Assembly: GCA_037447655.1 (NCBI GenBank)
Contig: JBBHKE010002603.1
Coordinates: 1 to 64,000 of the forward strand
Origin: Zygnema cylindricum
Taxonomy: Eukaryota > Streptophyta > Zygnematophyceae > Zygnematales > Zygnemataceae
Length of the DNA stretch: 64,000 bases
Direction of reading: 5' to 3'
Shown here: positions 43,601 to 56,022 of the stretch, piece by piece
How the letters are laid out: each line of letters opens with the position of its first letter
Numbering within the stretch: the first letter of the stretch is position 1
The notes under the pieces: model-generated
Seen by the model: the letters and a program-made list of their open reading frames with translations, nothing else
What the model was told of the DNA's origin: nothing
The model's database searches: none
Made by a program: the position numbers and the translations under genes

Positions 43601-46600
43601 TAAGTGTCTTTAGACTAGTGGCACACAATATGGAGTATTGTAATCAGAGGGTCGCCCTTTTAAGTCTTAGAGCTGACATACTTGGAATTCCTATTTGAGA
43701 AAAGTATCAATTGGTAGTCTATTGCCCCTTGGTTACTCTCTAATTGGTTGCAGAAAAATATGTTTTTTTTTGCTCGTTAAACCCGGAATAATTGAATTAC
43801 CCTGATTGTTTTTTGCTGCAGCATGAATATGCAGAGGCTCGGAAGGAGCTTCAAAATGAGCTGAAGAGTGGAGTGACTATTGAAGAATTAAGGAAACGTC
43901 TAAGTGGCGGGTCAGGCGCCACAGCACCACCACCCCCGCCCCCTAAGAAAAGTTACACAACAAAATCTACAAGCCGCAGGAATCGTGATCTGAATTCACT
44001 TATCAGCAAGGTTGGTAAGTCAGGAGATGTGAAGGTAGCACCACCTCGAGAACCTACAAAGCTGGAGGCAGCGGCAAGTGTCTTGGAGGCTCAGGAGGAT
44101 TTCATCTCCAAGAAATTTGTGAAATTCGGTGGAGATCAAGTTCTTGTGAGTCCCCATTTCTTCGCATTTGGTTGTTGCCTGGGCGTCAGAAACATGCACT
44201 GGAAATTGGCAGAGAATTGTGTGCATTGCCTGTTGATTTTATGCCTTCCACTGGTATTACACACTTCCATTAAAGGGCAACAATAATTGCTGGGATGAAT
44301 GCTGGAAACAATGTTCTCATTTTTGGCCTGAATGCCTATCATTCGTGAAGTATAGAGTTATTTTTCTTCAATGTTGCAACTAAAAAGTTTCAGTTTTTTT
44401 TTTAATCCTTTCTACCGTTTGAGCTTTGATGATTAAGGTCTTAGTCGGAGATATCCTGTGTGTAGCTTATTTTCTTGATTTATGGTCAGTTTCTTGAAAT
44501 TTATTTGATGTAAGGGCTTTATTAAGTAAGCAAGTTGAGCCATTAGATTGAACATGAAAACTTTATCTCATCAAGATGCATAGGTAATCTGATTGCATTG
44601 TTGATCTAGGTATATCTTTCAGGTTTTGGTTTCTTGATGTTCCTTCTGCAAGTTCATTTGAGATTCTCATAAACACCAAGGATTAGCATAAACAGAAAAG
44701 TCAGTTCACCAGCTAATTTCTTCCAGACGTCTTAAACAAGGTTGTCTTTTTATGACTGTTCATGCTGTCATACTAGTATGCAGGAATACTGGCACCTCAG
44801 AATATAAAAGAATTAGGCAATTTTGAGGAAAAGTCGACTGAAGTATTCTGCAGACTTCAATATTCACTATTGATGGATGGCAGTTGCCCTTCGTTAATGC
44901 TTTAACTGCTTTTCCTTGTTCTCCATCTGTATCCATTCATGAATCTCGCTGTTACAAGCTTTTGATTTTTCTATAAATATTTTTATTTTTGCCAGTAATT
45001 TACAAAGAAAGTGGTAATGCAGCTAAGCGTTGCCTCAATTTTTGTGCTCTCAGGTTTTGGTGACTGAGGTCGATGGGAAGGTGAAAGTCCGACTTGCCAG
45101 TTCAATCAGTGATCCTCTGATTGCTCATTGGGGCCTGGCAAATGGCAAAGGCCAAGAATGGAAGGCAAGTTTGCTGAGATACTTAAAACTATTTTTAACG
45201 AGTGGCCAGCTTTAATCGATGGATCTTAGAGATCTCACTTTGTTTTTGCAAGGCTTCATTTACCTGACCCTTAATTTTATAATTTAGTGGGTTTTGCGCG
45301 AAAGTGCATTAATTATGTACAGTGGCTTGGTTTCAATTAAATGGAGATCATTTTGTTTGGAGACACGTCAAGGAGAAGGGTCATTGCCATGTCTGATATT
45401 CTTCCCATGCCTCTTTCCTAGCAGAATACGCAACAAACACCGCTTGAAAAAGGCTTTGGTGGTGATAGCTCCTTGCAGGTATTTCACTGGCATGTCCATA
45501 ATCTCTTTTAGATATCCTTTGATATAATAGCTGTGATATTTTTGTCCAAGATTCTTGTTTGCCTGCTATTCAACCCCTACTAAGTAGTATCCAAGTGCCC
45601 TGATAATTTGATTGACTGTGCCTGCCTTCATGTGTCCTTAGCTCATACAATTATGGTTGTTTTGCAGTTTGTAGACTTGCCTCTTGGTGAAGATGCCAAG
45701 GACTTTGCAGGCGTTCCCTTTGTACTTAATTCGGGCGACAACTGGTACAAGGATATGGGGACGGACTTCTGGGTCGGAATTAAAAAAGCTGAGCAGAAGT
45801 CAAAACTGGTAATCTTTCCAGTTCCCGTGGTTCCCAGTCAAAAACTTATACCCTTAATCGATCGTGTTAGAGGCAAGCAACGGCTATCGATATCTCTCCT
45901 GTAATTCACCTGTATTTGTTGCCTTCATTTCTCTACTGGAATAATCAGTACTTTTCATGATTGCACATTAGACTTGCTTCATGCATCTTTCACGCATTCC
46001 TGACTAGGACTTTGAAACCCCTCTCAAGGTCTAGGTTTGACTAACCCACCACGACGTCTTCCAGTCCCCAGCCTGTCAGTGTCCTTAGTACTTGACTATG
46101 TTGTTGCTGCGATTTAAAAGTGCCCAGTGTTTGTCTTCCTATTTGCACGTAAGATTTCACATTCTTACTCCCGTCTGACACGTCTATAGGAGTGTGCTGG
46201 AAAACCGTGTCGTAGATTTCTTGAACTTGGCTTCAAAGCTGATTATCTGTTGCCTGCATGGCTGCAAAGCTGCTTAATGTGCTTCTAGTCAGGAATGGGT
46301 GGTGAACTTTGGTATGAGTTGGGAGCCTCCAGAATGTTGACATTATTGTCATGAATGGTACCAGGATGCTGGAGATGGGTCCGGTACAGCAAAGGCTTTG
46401 TTGGATGAAATAGCAGATGAGGAGACTGAGGCTCAGCGCTCTCTTATGCACAGGTGCGTGAATGTCATTATTTGTGCCTTGAAGATTTTTATGCTCTGGA
46501 ACAAAAGATGCGAACTCTGGTCCTTTTTATGAGCATGTCAAATGATTTATAGGAAGAACTGACTAATGTTTAATCTTAGATCTAGGGTTAATCTTTTTCC

Positions 46601-49600
46601 TAATTTCAATGACTTTTTTGCCATCGATCTTTAATATTGTCATTTGCACTTCGGTCAATTATACTCAGGCAATTGTAGAAAAGGATTAAAAATCTGGCTA
46701 TCTCATATTCTGTAGTCATTGCAAAGATTTGAAATTATGCAACTAGCCGGTTGCCTTAGAACATTGGATTTTTGCTAAGTATCTGTAACGCCTCTTTCGT
46801 CCTATCTTTTTCAGACTTGGGTTTCTTGAAGTCTGTTGAGTACAGGGAAGCTGTTTGTAACTCCCTTTTCTACAATGTGCAGGTTCAATATTGGTGCAGG
46901 TATAGTGGAGAAAGCTGCTGGCCAAGGTGAACTTGGGATGGCAGCAGTACTTGTCTGGTTCCGGTACATGGCCACAAGGCAGCTTATTTGGAACAAAAAT
47001 TACAATGTGAAACCGCGGTAGGTGACGTCTGATTTTTATTTTTGCTGGTATTATCAAGTCAATGATCAGAGTATTTCAATTTTCTACTACGTTATGGACT
47101 GGACTAGTAGTCTGTGAAGTTAGGTGAATACAACTTGTAACATTAATGGTACGTCGTGTTGACCTTGCTTTCGGTTGATCTGTGCAGTGAGATTAGTGCA
47201 GCTCAAGATAGGATGACAGACAATTTGAGGCGTGTCTATCAAGAACGCCATGAGTTGAGAGAGTTGGTCCGCATGGTTATGATGACTGTTGGACGCGGAG
47301 GAGAAGGTGATGTGGGGCAACGCATTCGTGATGAGATTCTTGTCGTCCAGGTAAAGTTGTAATCCACTGGTCAGCTTTCTGCTTGTAATGTAACTGGTGG
47401 TTGTGACGAATGAAATCATGTATGAACTCGACATTGTTTTGAAGTACCGAGGCCAGTTTTGTGTCTGTGGACTAGGAAGCTAGCTGGTCTTGACCTGATG
47501 TACCTGAGTAGATGCCTGTTCTCCCTCGAATTGTTGAGACCATTCTCATTTGTTGTGTTTTCTGTGCAGAGGGCAAATGATTGCAAAGGCGGGATGATGG
47601 AGGAGTGGCATCAGAAATTGCATAATAATACAAGTCCTGACGATGTCGTCATTTGTCAGGTTTGTATGCGTTGTTGCATAACTTTGAAGTTTGGACAACA
47701 TCATGAAATATACATTTGTGTTTGCTTGTCACTCTGAACCTGGGTTACCACGTCTGTGTTCTTCTATTTTTTTTTTTTGATTTTTCGAAATTTGGAGCAG
47801 TTTTTTCAGCAGTTTTTTCTCTTGCTTTATTACTTTCTTTTGTTTGCAACAGTTTATAGACCTTTTGCTGTGCATATACGAAATTCTTGGTCGTAGTTAG
47901 AAGTCAGAATCTCAGAAACACGCTGTGCCACTCGTGATGGGATGATTTCTCTTTCAGGCACTCCTTGACCACATCAGTTCTAACTTCGACATGGATGTCT
48001 ACTGGAAAACACTGAATTCAAATGGAGTATCCCGAGAACGGTTAAGAAGTTATGACAGGCCAATAGTTTCAGAGCCAAAATTCAGAGCAGATCAGAAGGA
48101 CGGCCTGCTCAGAGACCTTAACAACTACATGAAGTCACTAAAGGTAGATTTCTGGTGGCCTTTAAGGCGATATCACCCTCAATATTGGACAGCTTACTTT
48201 CTGCCTGGCTGTGATGTGGGGATTTGAAAGCTCTCATGGGCATACGTCGACCACCCTACTTGGCAATAGGATTAGGGATTGCATGTACACAACACGGACT
48301 GAGGAGCTCCTCTGTTATTTGCTATTGAGTGTTAATGCAGTTTCTTATAATGCAGTGTTTCCGCTGCTCATAGAAGCAGCATTCGTTTTGCATTGTGTAT
48401 GCTGTCTTGTTGCTTGCATCATAAATCCTTGTTGCTTGGGAACTTTTGTTCTCCTCAAACCGCAGTTTTCTTATTGCACCATTTTCGGCATGCAGCCTTT
48501 ATTGTTTGAATCAAAAGGGTTAGCTGTATTAAACTTTTGGTAATTTGCAGCTTGACTTTTGATTAGTTTTATGTTAATATAAACTACGTTCACTTGGTTG
48601 TATTTGGTTGCACAGGCAGTGCATTCTGGAGCAGATTTGGAGTCAGCAATTGCAACATGTATGGGTTACAAGCAGGGGGCGAGTGAGGTATTCTACACTT
48701 GAACTCTTTAACCTTGACTTGCCCTTTGTTTTCTCAAGCGGATTGATCTGTCAATTTGCCTTGCTCTTGGCAGAGAATTACTGTATAGTGGCTGGCTACC
48801 AACCGACCTCTTTGCAACCATTTATGTGCTGTAGATCCTTGACGAATTGGTTGTTGTAGGTTGTGGTTAATGTATTAGCATTGCAGACACTGGGAAATGT
48901 TGCTGTGCATCAAGTGCGTAGCTGATATTTTCACATGAATGTTTTGTCTCCCAGATATCTTATCAACCACTTTTGGTTCACTTATTGATCATAAAATTAT
49001 GTTGCTGGTCCTACACCATGCGACCTCTGTCTATGAAAATTTTCTCTTCTATCTTTTTCTTCAGGAATAATGGTTTGAGGTTTTGATTTGCGTTTGATGG
49101 TTGATCCTGGCTTTTGCAGAGTTTCATGCAATCAGTGGAGATTCACCCAATTGGCGGCCTTTCAAATGAGCTACCTGTATGTGTCTATCTTTCTCAACAA
49201 ACATTATAGTAATGCTATTGAAGAAATGTAATCCCTTTATCTGCTTTGAAGCTCACAACATGGTGATTGTCATTGGTTGTGAGTTCTAAGTGGGCTACAC
49301 TTGCGTATTATTAGTTGTGTAGATGTAAAAATGAGAGTCTGTGTAATATATGCTCATCGAACGGGAGACAATCAGTGGAAAGATAAGGTTCTTAGATTTT
49401 AAATTCTAGAGAAGCATGGCGGTTTTTGTAATTGTACTCATAGGGATGTGCTGCGTACTGTGACTGGACATTAATATAGTCTGTATTCTTACTACGCTTC
49501 AGGGCTATCTAAAGTTTGTTTTGGAGCACGTGGAAGACAAGAGAGTGATTCCCCTTTTGGAGGTCAGTTAACGCCTCTGATACCTGTGGCAAATACACAG

Positions 49601-52600
49601 ACATAAACCTCAATTGAAGTTTTCTGAACATTGTGTTAATGTGGCAATTTTTTTGTGTTTGTTTCCAAAACAGACAGTGCTCAACAAATTTTATTTGCTG
49701 ATCATTAGTGAATCCTGGGCAATAGTCATTGGTACATACTGCTGTATTTTCTTCCTGAATTACCTATGCTCCTGCTGGCATGTTTGGGCACTTGACCTGA
49801 AACGATGAACACGAGCTGTTGTACTTATGCACACAGGGTTTGTTGGAAGCTCGACAAGAACTTCGTCCGACACTGCTTGGATCATCTGATCGCTTAAAGG
49901 ATATCATCTTCCTGGATCTGGCTTTGGACAGTACCCTGCGAACTGCTGTAGAACGTGGAATGGAGTACATGGATTATAACAACCCTTCTGTAAGTCGTTG
50001 GATTGACAGAGAAAATCCGAGATGCCTCTCTTGAAGAACTGCTGTGTGTCAGTGCTCAAAGCAAATCTCTGTTATGCGTCAGCTGTTCCTTGTGGCAGGG
50101 ACAGTTTGCTGATGTATATGTGTAGTGTTTAATCATGACAGAAAAAAATGGGATGCAATCTTTCCAAATTTCAAAGAAAAATCGTTCCAACCTTCAACAT
50201 TGTACACTTTCCGCTAATCATACATTGTTGGATTTGCTTGACCCAATGTGTTGCAGAGCATTTTAATGAGTTCTATATAGTGGATTCCATAGTGCTATCA
50301 ACGGATATATTTCATGTGACATTGGAAGGCTAGTAAGAGAAAAAGGACATTATCTCGATGCATCTGTTTTGATGTTGCTCTTTTATTTCCTGTTGCTACA
50401 ACAATGTCTGGTGTGATTTTTGTTAAATATGCTTCATTGATACGTAAGCTGTTTTAAAGTAAGTCGAATGCATTCTAAGTTGGTGAGGAGGGGCAGCTTA
50501 GTGTGTCAACACTATGCTGCCTTCTGCTTGCTGTTAATGCGTTTTGAAGGGTATTTGGATGGACAGGAAATTCTGTACGCGGTGAGCCTTGTCTTGGAAA
50601 ATCTCTGCCTTTCAAGTGATAACAATTCGGAACTGGTCTATTGCCTAAAGGTACATGATATTTTATTGGATGGTGCTTGCAGGAATCTATGATCTTATCT
50701 GCTGCACCGAAATAATCATTTACATCATTCAATTTTTGATGCATATTGTTGACACAATCTCTCAAGCAGATGGAAGTGACCGGTTTATTGCGCTTATCTG
50801 CCAAACAATGCTGAATTGTCGCATCTGAAAAGATCTCAAAAGCATTCTGTCTGGGACATAAGATATGATAGGTAATGCAGAGCAGAGATCGCCTGTTAGA
50901 AGTTGCCACATAGACTTTGTACTCCGGAATGTGTTCAAGTGCTTCTCTTTTCTTGAACGATTCTCATACAATTCTCAGTTATGACCAAGCATGTTTGTTT
51001 TAAGTGACTTATCCATTATTATTTTGTAAGTGACTTGTAAGGTCGTTTTGTATGTTTCTACAGGATTTACGCAGTGTGATCGAGGCATGCCAGAGAGGGG
51101 AAGATACCTGGGCATTGAGGGCTAAAGCTGTGACAGACAGGACACAGCTGGCTCTCGCTGAGAAGGCTGAGTACTTACAGAAAGTTTTGCAGCCATCAGC
51201 TGATTATTTGGGGGCAAAGCTTAATGTGGATGAATGGGCCGTAAGTTCACTCTCCTAGATTCATGTTTGTTCCTAATGAGTGTATGGGTTATGTCATATT
51301 CCATCTTGTTATCTTGCTTGCACTGTTGGAATGTTTGTGCTTCCAGTTGGGATTGATGTTTAGCTGTCACAGATGTAATAGTCAGATCTTTGTGCACAAG
51401 CTAATAATTCTGCAACTATGCTCGTTTCTTTTAGATAAAAGGTATGAATTTTTTGACCAAGTGGTTGGCAAAACACTGCTACATTTATGGCCTTCTGTCC
51501 TTATCCCACTGCATTTCACTGGAGGAGAGCTACATTACTTAGTTGGTATTTGTACAATTGCAGGTTGCCATTTTTACAGAAGAAATTGTGCGATCAGGAT
51601 CTGCGGCATCCCTCTCTCTGTTGTTAAACCGATTCCAGCCTATTCTTAGGAAAGCAGCAGACATGGGCAGGTATGCCGCGCGATGGCGAACCACCTTCTG
51701 TTTTCACTTATTTTTTTGTGTAGCAAACTGGATCTACATGGATGTTTGCAAATTTGTAGCACCTCAATGGTTTTTGTCAATGACGTTATGTTGATAACAT
51801 GTTGATGATTTGCTGCCGTAAAAAGTTGTTTGATGATGCTGACCACTTGTCTGGCTATGATAGCAAATCTCATATCTGTAAGAAATCTCAAGCTTTTCAA
51901 GTTGTGTAATCTTTTTTGGCAGAAGTTATGTATATCCTGTGTTTCCAGGGAGACTGCATGTTGCTCAACATGAATGACTCGGTTTCAAACTGTGTCTTGT
52001 TGTTGGTATGATGTTGTGGCTCTGCAGCTGGCAGGTGATTAGTCCTGTGGACGTTAAGGGTTTTGTGGAAGTTGTAGATGATCTAGGAACTGTGCAAGAC
52101 AAGGTGTATGCTCGCCCAACAATTTTGATCGCTGGAAAGGTGAAAGGTGAAGAAGAAATCCCGGATGGAGCTGTGGCAGTTCTCACGCCAGACATGCCTG
52201 ATATTTTATCTCACGTGTCAGTGCGGGCTCGTAACTGCAAGGTGAATATCGGTTGCCCTTGCTTATTGAACATTTAGTGTTGTCTGAGTATGAATGATTA
52301 AAGAGGGTTTATTACTAGAATCTCTAAGGCGCACCAATTTCCGAAGGCAATTTACCTCCCAAGTCGCTTGATATTGTAATGCATATTATGTGGACGTGTA
52401 CGTTCTGTCGTGGGTAAATCCTGAGTTTAATCCTTTGACAGGGCAAGGAAAGGAAATGGCCCAAGTTTTTAAGTTTTGACGTCTGGGTGAAAGTGAGTTT
52501 GTGCAGGTCTTGTTTGCCACCTGCTTTGATGAGAAGGTGTTGGCAGACCTCCGCTCTAAGGACAAAAAAGCCCTTTCTATGCTTCATCAAAATGCGGATC

Positions 52601-55600
52601 TCAATTACAGGTTTTTTTCTTTTTCTTTTTGTTAGAGCTCGTTTTGGTGTTGTAATCAAAGCTTCTTTAGAATGTCGCTTGAACTGTTGCGTTTTGTCAA
52701 CTGTTTTCCAGATTTGTTTATTCTGATACATCTATGTTCGCGTGTTCTAGCTTTGTGAGGTCATCCAGTCTGTATTGTGGAGGGAGAAATTTAAGGGGGA
52801 TCTTATGCTGCATAGACTTTTTTATGCCTAGATTTTCCAACAACATGACCTATGTCTATTGGAAATAGAAATTATGGTTGTGTCTATTTTGGAAATAGAA
52901 ATTGAAGAGTCTGAATGAATAGATTGTTACGATGGCAGTAATGTCAACTGTGACCTTTACCCAAAGGATTAAGCCTGAAATCACTTTTGATGGTCCAGTG
53001 AAATTCCTGAAAGTGACGTCTCCAGCTCGCCCACTGGAACAGTGGATGATGTTCCTGATGGAATCAGTATTAAGAAGAAGAAGTTCGCTGGCAAGTTCGC
53101 AGTTCGAGCAGATGAATTTACACCTGAGCTGGTGGGTATACTACCTGTATGCAGAGCTGTACAGATCTGGAAATTGTGGGCAATTGGATGATGGTTTGGT
53201 TGATGTTGTTATGAGGGGCAAAGTTTTCATCCCCCTGTGCCGTTGTTGCAGTTAAGGGAAAAATTGCTAGGTTGTGTATGCGCTTGGCTCATCGATGTTT
53301 GCAAAGAAGCTTGCTCTTTTTTCTCATCGATGTTTGCAAAGAAGCTTGCTCTTTTTTTGGGGGGAGGTATTTGTGTCGTTGCTTATTTATCTGCAAGCAC
53401 TACGTAAATGCAGGTGGGAGCCAAGTCTCGCAACATTGCAGGGTTAAGGGGCAAATTGCCTGCATGGGTGAATTTGCCTACTTCTGTAGCCCTGCCTTTT
53501 GGTTCATTCGACAAAGCTCTGGAAGATCCATTGAATAAGGTTTGTACTCACCATTCAATTTTAATTGTTTTTGCTAGCGTATCCCACTGTGCAGTATAAT
53601 CCTGAGTACTTGGTGCTATCTGCTTTTGTGCCTAGTACGCAGTTAACGTTGGAAGTTATTGAGCATTATTTTGGCGGGGCAGTATGTTTTCTGGTTTATC
53701 TCTATTTTATGGTAATTGTTTTTTTGTTTTTTTTTTGTTTTTGAGACGTGCATCAGAATAAACCTTTTTGCACCAATAGGTTCTGTTCGTATCTACTGTA
53801 GGTTGCATCTTTCAATGCTTTTATTTTCAATTAATGTGATTAACATTGTTCTTAAAATAAAAGGTCCCTATCGTTCGTTCTCGTCTGGTGCCTTGTGCTA
53901 ATTTATGTTCATGCGTGTTATTTAATGCACATTTGATTGGTGTATGCTCACGGCATTCTTTTTGGATGGAGCAGGAAGTAGCGGCAGAAGTAAATGCTTT
54001 ATCCAAAAATCTGGCAGATGGAGACTTCAGCAAGCTCCCAGAGATAAGAAACGCAGTTCTCAAGCTGAGCCCTCCTGCCAGTCTGGTAAGAGATAAGAAT
54101 GAGCTGCTTATACCGACTGATGATTCCATCTCTGCGTGATGTGCGTGGATTTGTATGTCTTATCATGTTGACGTAAAACTGGAAGGTCGAATTTCTAGAA
54201 ATCATCATGTAGGAGGAGGTTCTGCTTCTAAACCATGCCTAATTCTTGTTTTTTTTTTCATTTGTCTTTCATGTGGTGAGAAATGGGTGACTACAGTAGA
54301 TAGTGGAAACAAATAGGCAAAATGCTAATTTGGTGGGTCTGTTACTGGGTTCTAATGGTTTTGACCCAGTCAGGAGGGACAGACATTTTTTTGTACTTTC
54401 TAGCAACATTGTGGTCTCAGCTACTTCCTTAATGTGCTTTATACCTTGACGATGTTTTCTTCCTGCATGCAGATAGAGGAGCTGAAATCGGCCATGAAGG
54501 ATTCTGGTATGCCATTCCCTGGTGATGTTAGTGAGGAGCGATGGCAACAAGCCTGGAGAGCCATCACAAAGGTGAGGATATATATGTGTCAGCACAATTG
54601 CATGTCTGCAATGGACTACATTCTTGGCATTACTGGCCAGTACTGAATAAATGAATAAAAAATAAAAAAAGGGTTCGATTTCGTACAATTGCGGTTACTA
54701 CGATTTCTGCGCCTGTAACGCCAATCACAATGTACGCTTGATGTGCAGAAAAATAAAGTATTTTGAGAAGTAGAATTCATAGACTGCCTACGTCACACTT
54801 TTTTTTTATTGAAGGAAGAATCCCTATCAGTCTTAATTCTGTCTTTCAAATCAATTGAGCTTTCAGAAGCCAAACTGTTGATTTATGGCTTTATTGGCCA
54901 TTTATTTTCTGCAGGTTTGGGCATCAAAGTGGAACGAGCGTGCCTATTTCAGCACAAGAAAGGCCAAACTAAACCATGCAGACCTAAGCATGGCAGTACT
55001 TGTCCAGGAGATCATCCAGGCCGATTACGCCTTTGTGATCCACACAACAAACCCATCAACAGAAGATGAGACAGAAATTTATGCAGAGGTATGTGTGGGT
55101 GGTTACATTCTCATGCCAAAGTGAAAAGCAGAGAGAGGGAGAGAGAGGGAGATTTGCTGAAAGATAAAAAGGTCAAGGTTCTGAGGGAGTGAGTGTCTTC
55201 GTTGTTTCTGCAGGTTGTGAAAGGCCTTGGTGAAACTTTGGTGGGTGCATTTTCTGGCCGAGCGCTCAGCTTGAGTGCCAAGAAGACTTCCCTTGATTCT
55301 CCAAAGGTGGGTTACATGGCATGCTCTTGAAACGAGGAATCTGCTATGATTCAGTCCCCTGGTTGTCGCCATTATGTATATATTGCACAATGGACACATC
55401 GTTTTCTCAACGCTGTAAAATATTTTTTTGTAGATAGATATATTTTTGAGCAGGATTTCAGCCTTTTCTGACATTCACAAATTGAGAGGTTCTGCAGGTG
55501 CTAGGTTTCCCAAGCAAACGAATTGGTCTTTTTATCAAGCAGTCCATTATTTTCCGATCAGATTCCAATGGAGAGGACTTGGAAGGCTATGCCGGCGCAG

Positions 55601-56022
55601 GACTTTATGACAGGTCGGTATACATAATTTTCTCCATTTCCTTGGAAACCTCGGAAAACGTCAGAAATTCTTGCAATGTGCATAATGCTCTCTGTCTGAA
55701 ATATGTCGCCTCAATTAACGAAGGAGCATATTTCCAGTAGCCATTTTCGAATCTAAATGAATAGCCTCCTCTTTACTTACCTGCTAACATCGGAGATGTT
55801 CGTTTTTCTGTATACAGTGTGCCCATGGATAAGGAAGAGGAGGTTATCGTGGACTACTCATCTGATCCTCTTCTCTTGGATCGTAAGTTTCAAAATGACA
55901 TGTTGACAAAGATAGTGAAGGCTGGTGCGGCCATCGAGCAAGTGTTAGGTTCGGCACAGGATATCGAAGGTGTGATTAAGAATGGAGAGCTCTATGTAGT
56001 ACAGACAAGGCCTCAGATGTAA
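40620..56022 (+). CDS. GWD1: Alpha-glucan, water dikinase (starch phosphorylating), plastidial
   Basis: Transfers the beta-phosphate of ATP to C6 of glucosyl units in starch, opening the granule for breakdown. 1466 residues. 33 phase-consistent exons: 40620-40910, 41177-41215, 41537-41655, 42135-42213, 42514-42605, 42886-43045, 43204-43446, 43822-44145, 45054-45164, 45425-45478, 45668-45808, 46365-46453, 46883-47017, 47188-47350, 47570-47659, 47958-48143, 48616-48687, 49120-49176, 49503-49562, 49837-49989, 50567-50650, 51064-51240, 51564-51670, 52028-52241, 52507-52610, 52999-53131, 53414-53539, 53975-54085, 54473-54571, 54915-55088, 55214-55306, 55498-55613, 55818-56022. The S/R-rich N-terminus of about 95 residues looks like a transit peptide. 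CBM45-type starch-binding modules lie near 111-220 (HWG, PDGTKNYKNRAL) and 450-551. The phosphohistidine motif TPDMPDILSHVSVRARN gives His1071. The PPDK-like ATP domain follows from about 1160 (VGAKSRNIAGL, FRSDSNGEDLEGYAG), ending VVQTRPQM. Odd points: duplicated linker, lost CFATC cysteine, one GC-AG intron. Confidence 0.96.
53288..53357. repeat. 35-bp tandem duplication in a GWD1 intron
   Basis: 53288-53322 and 53323-53357 are almost identical (CTCATCGATGTTTGCAAAGA and following). It is intronic, between exons 26 and 27, with no effect on the protein. Confidence 0.9.
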
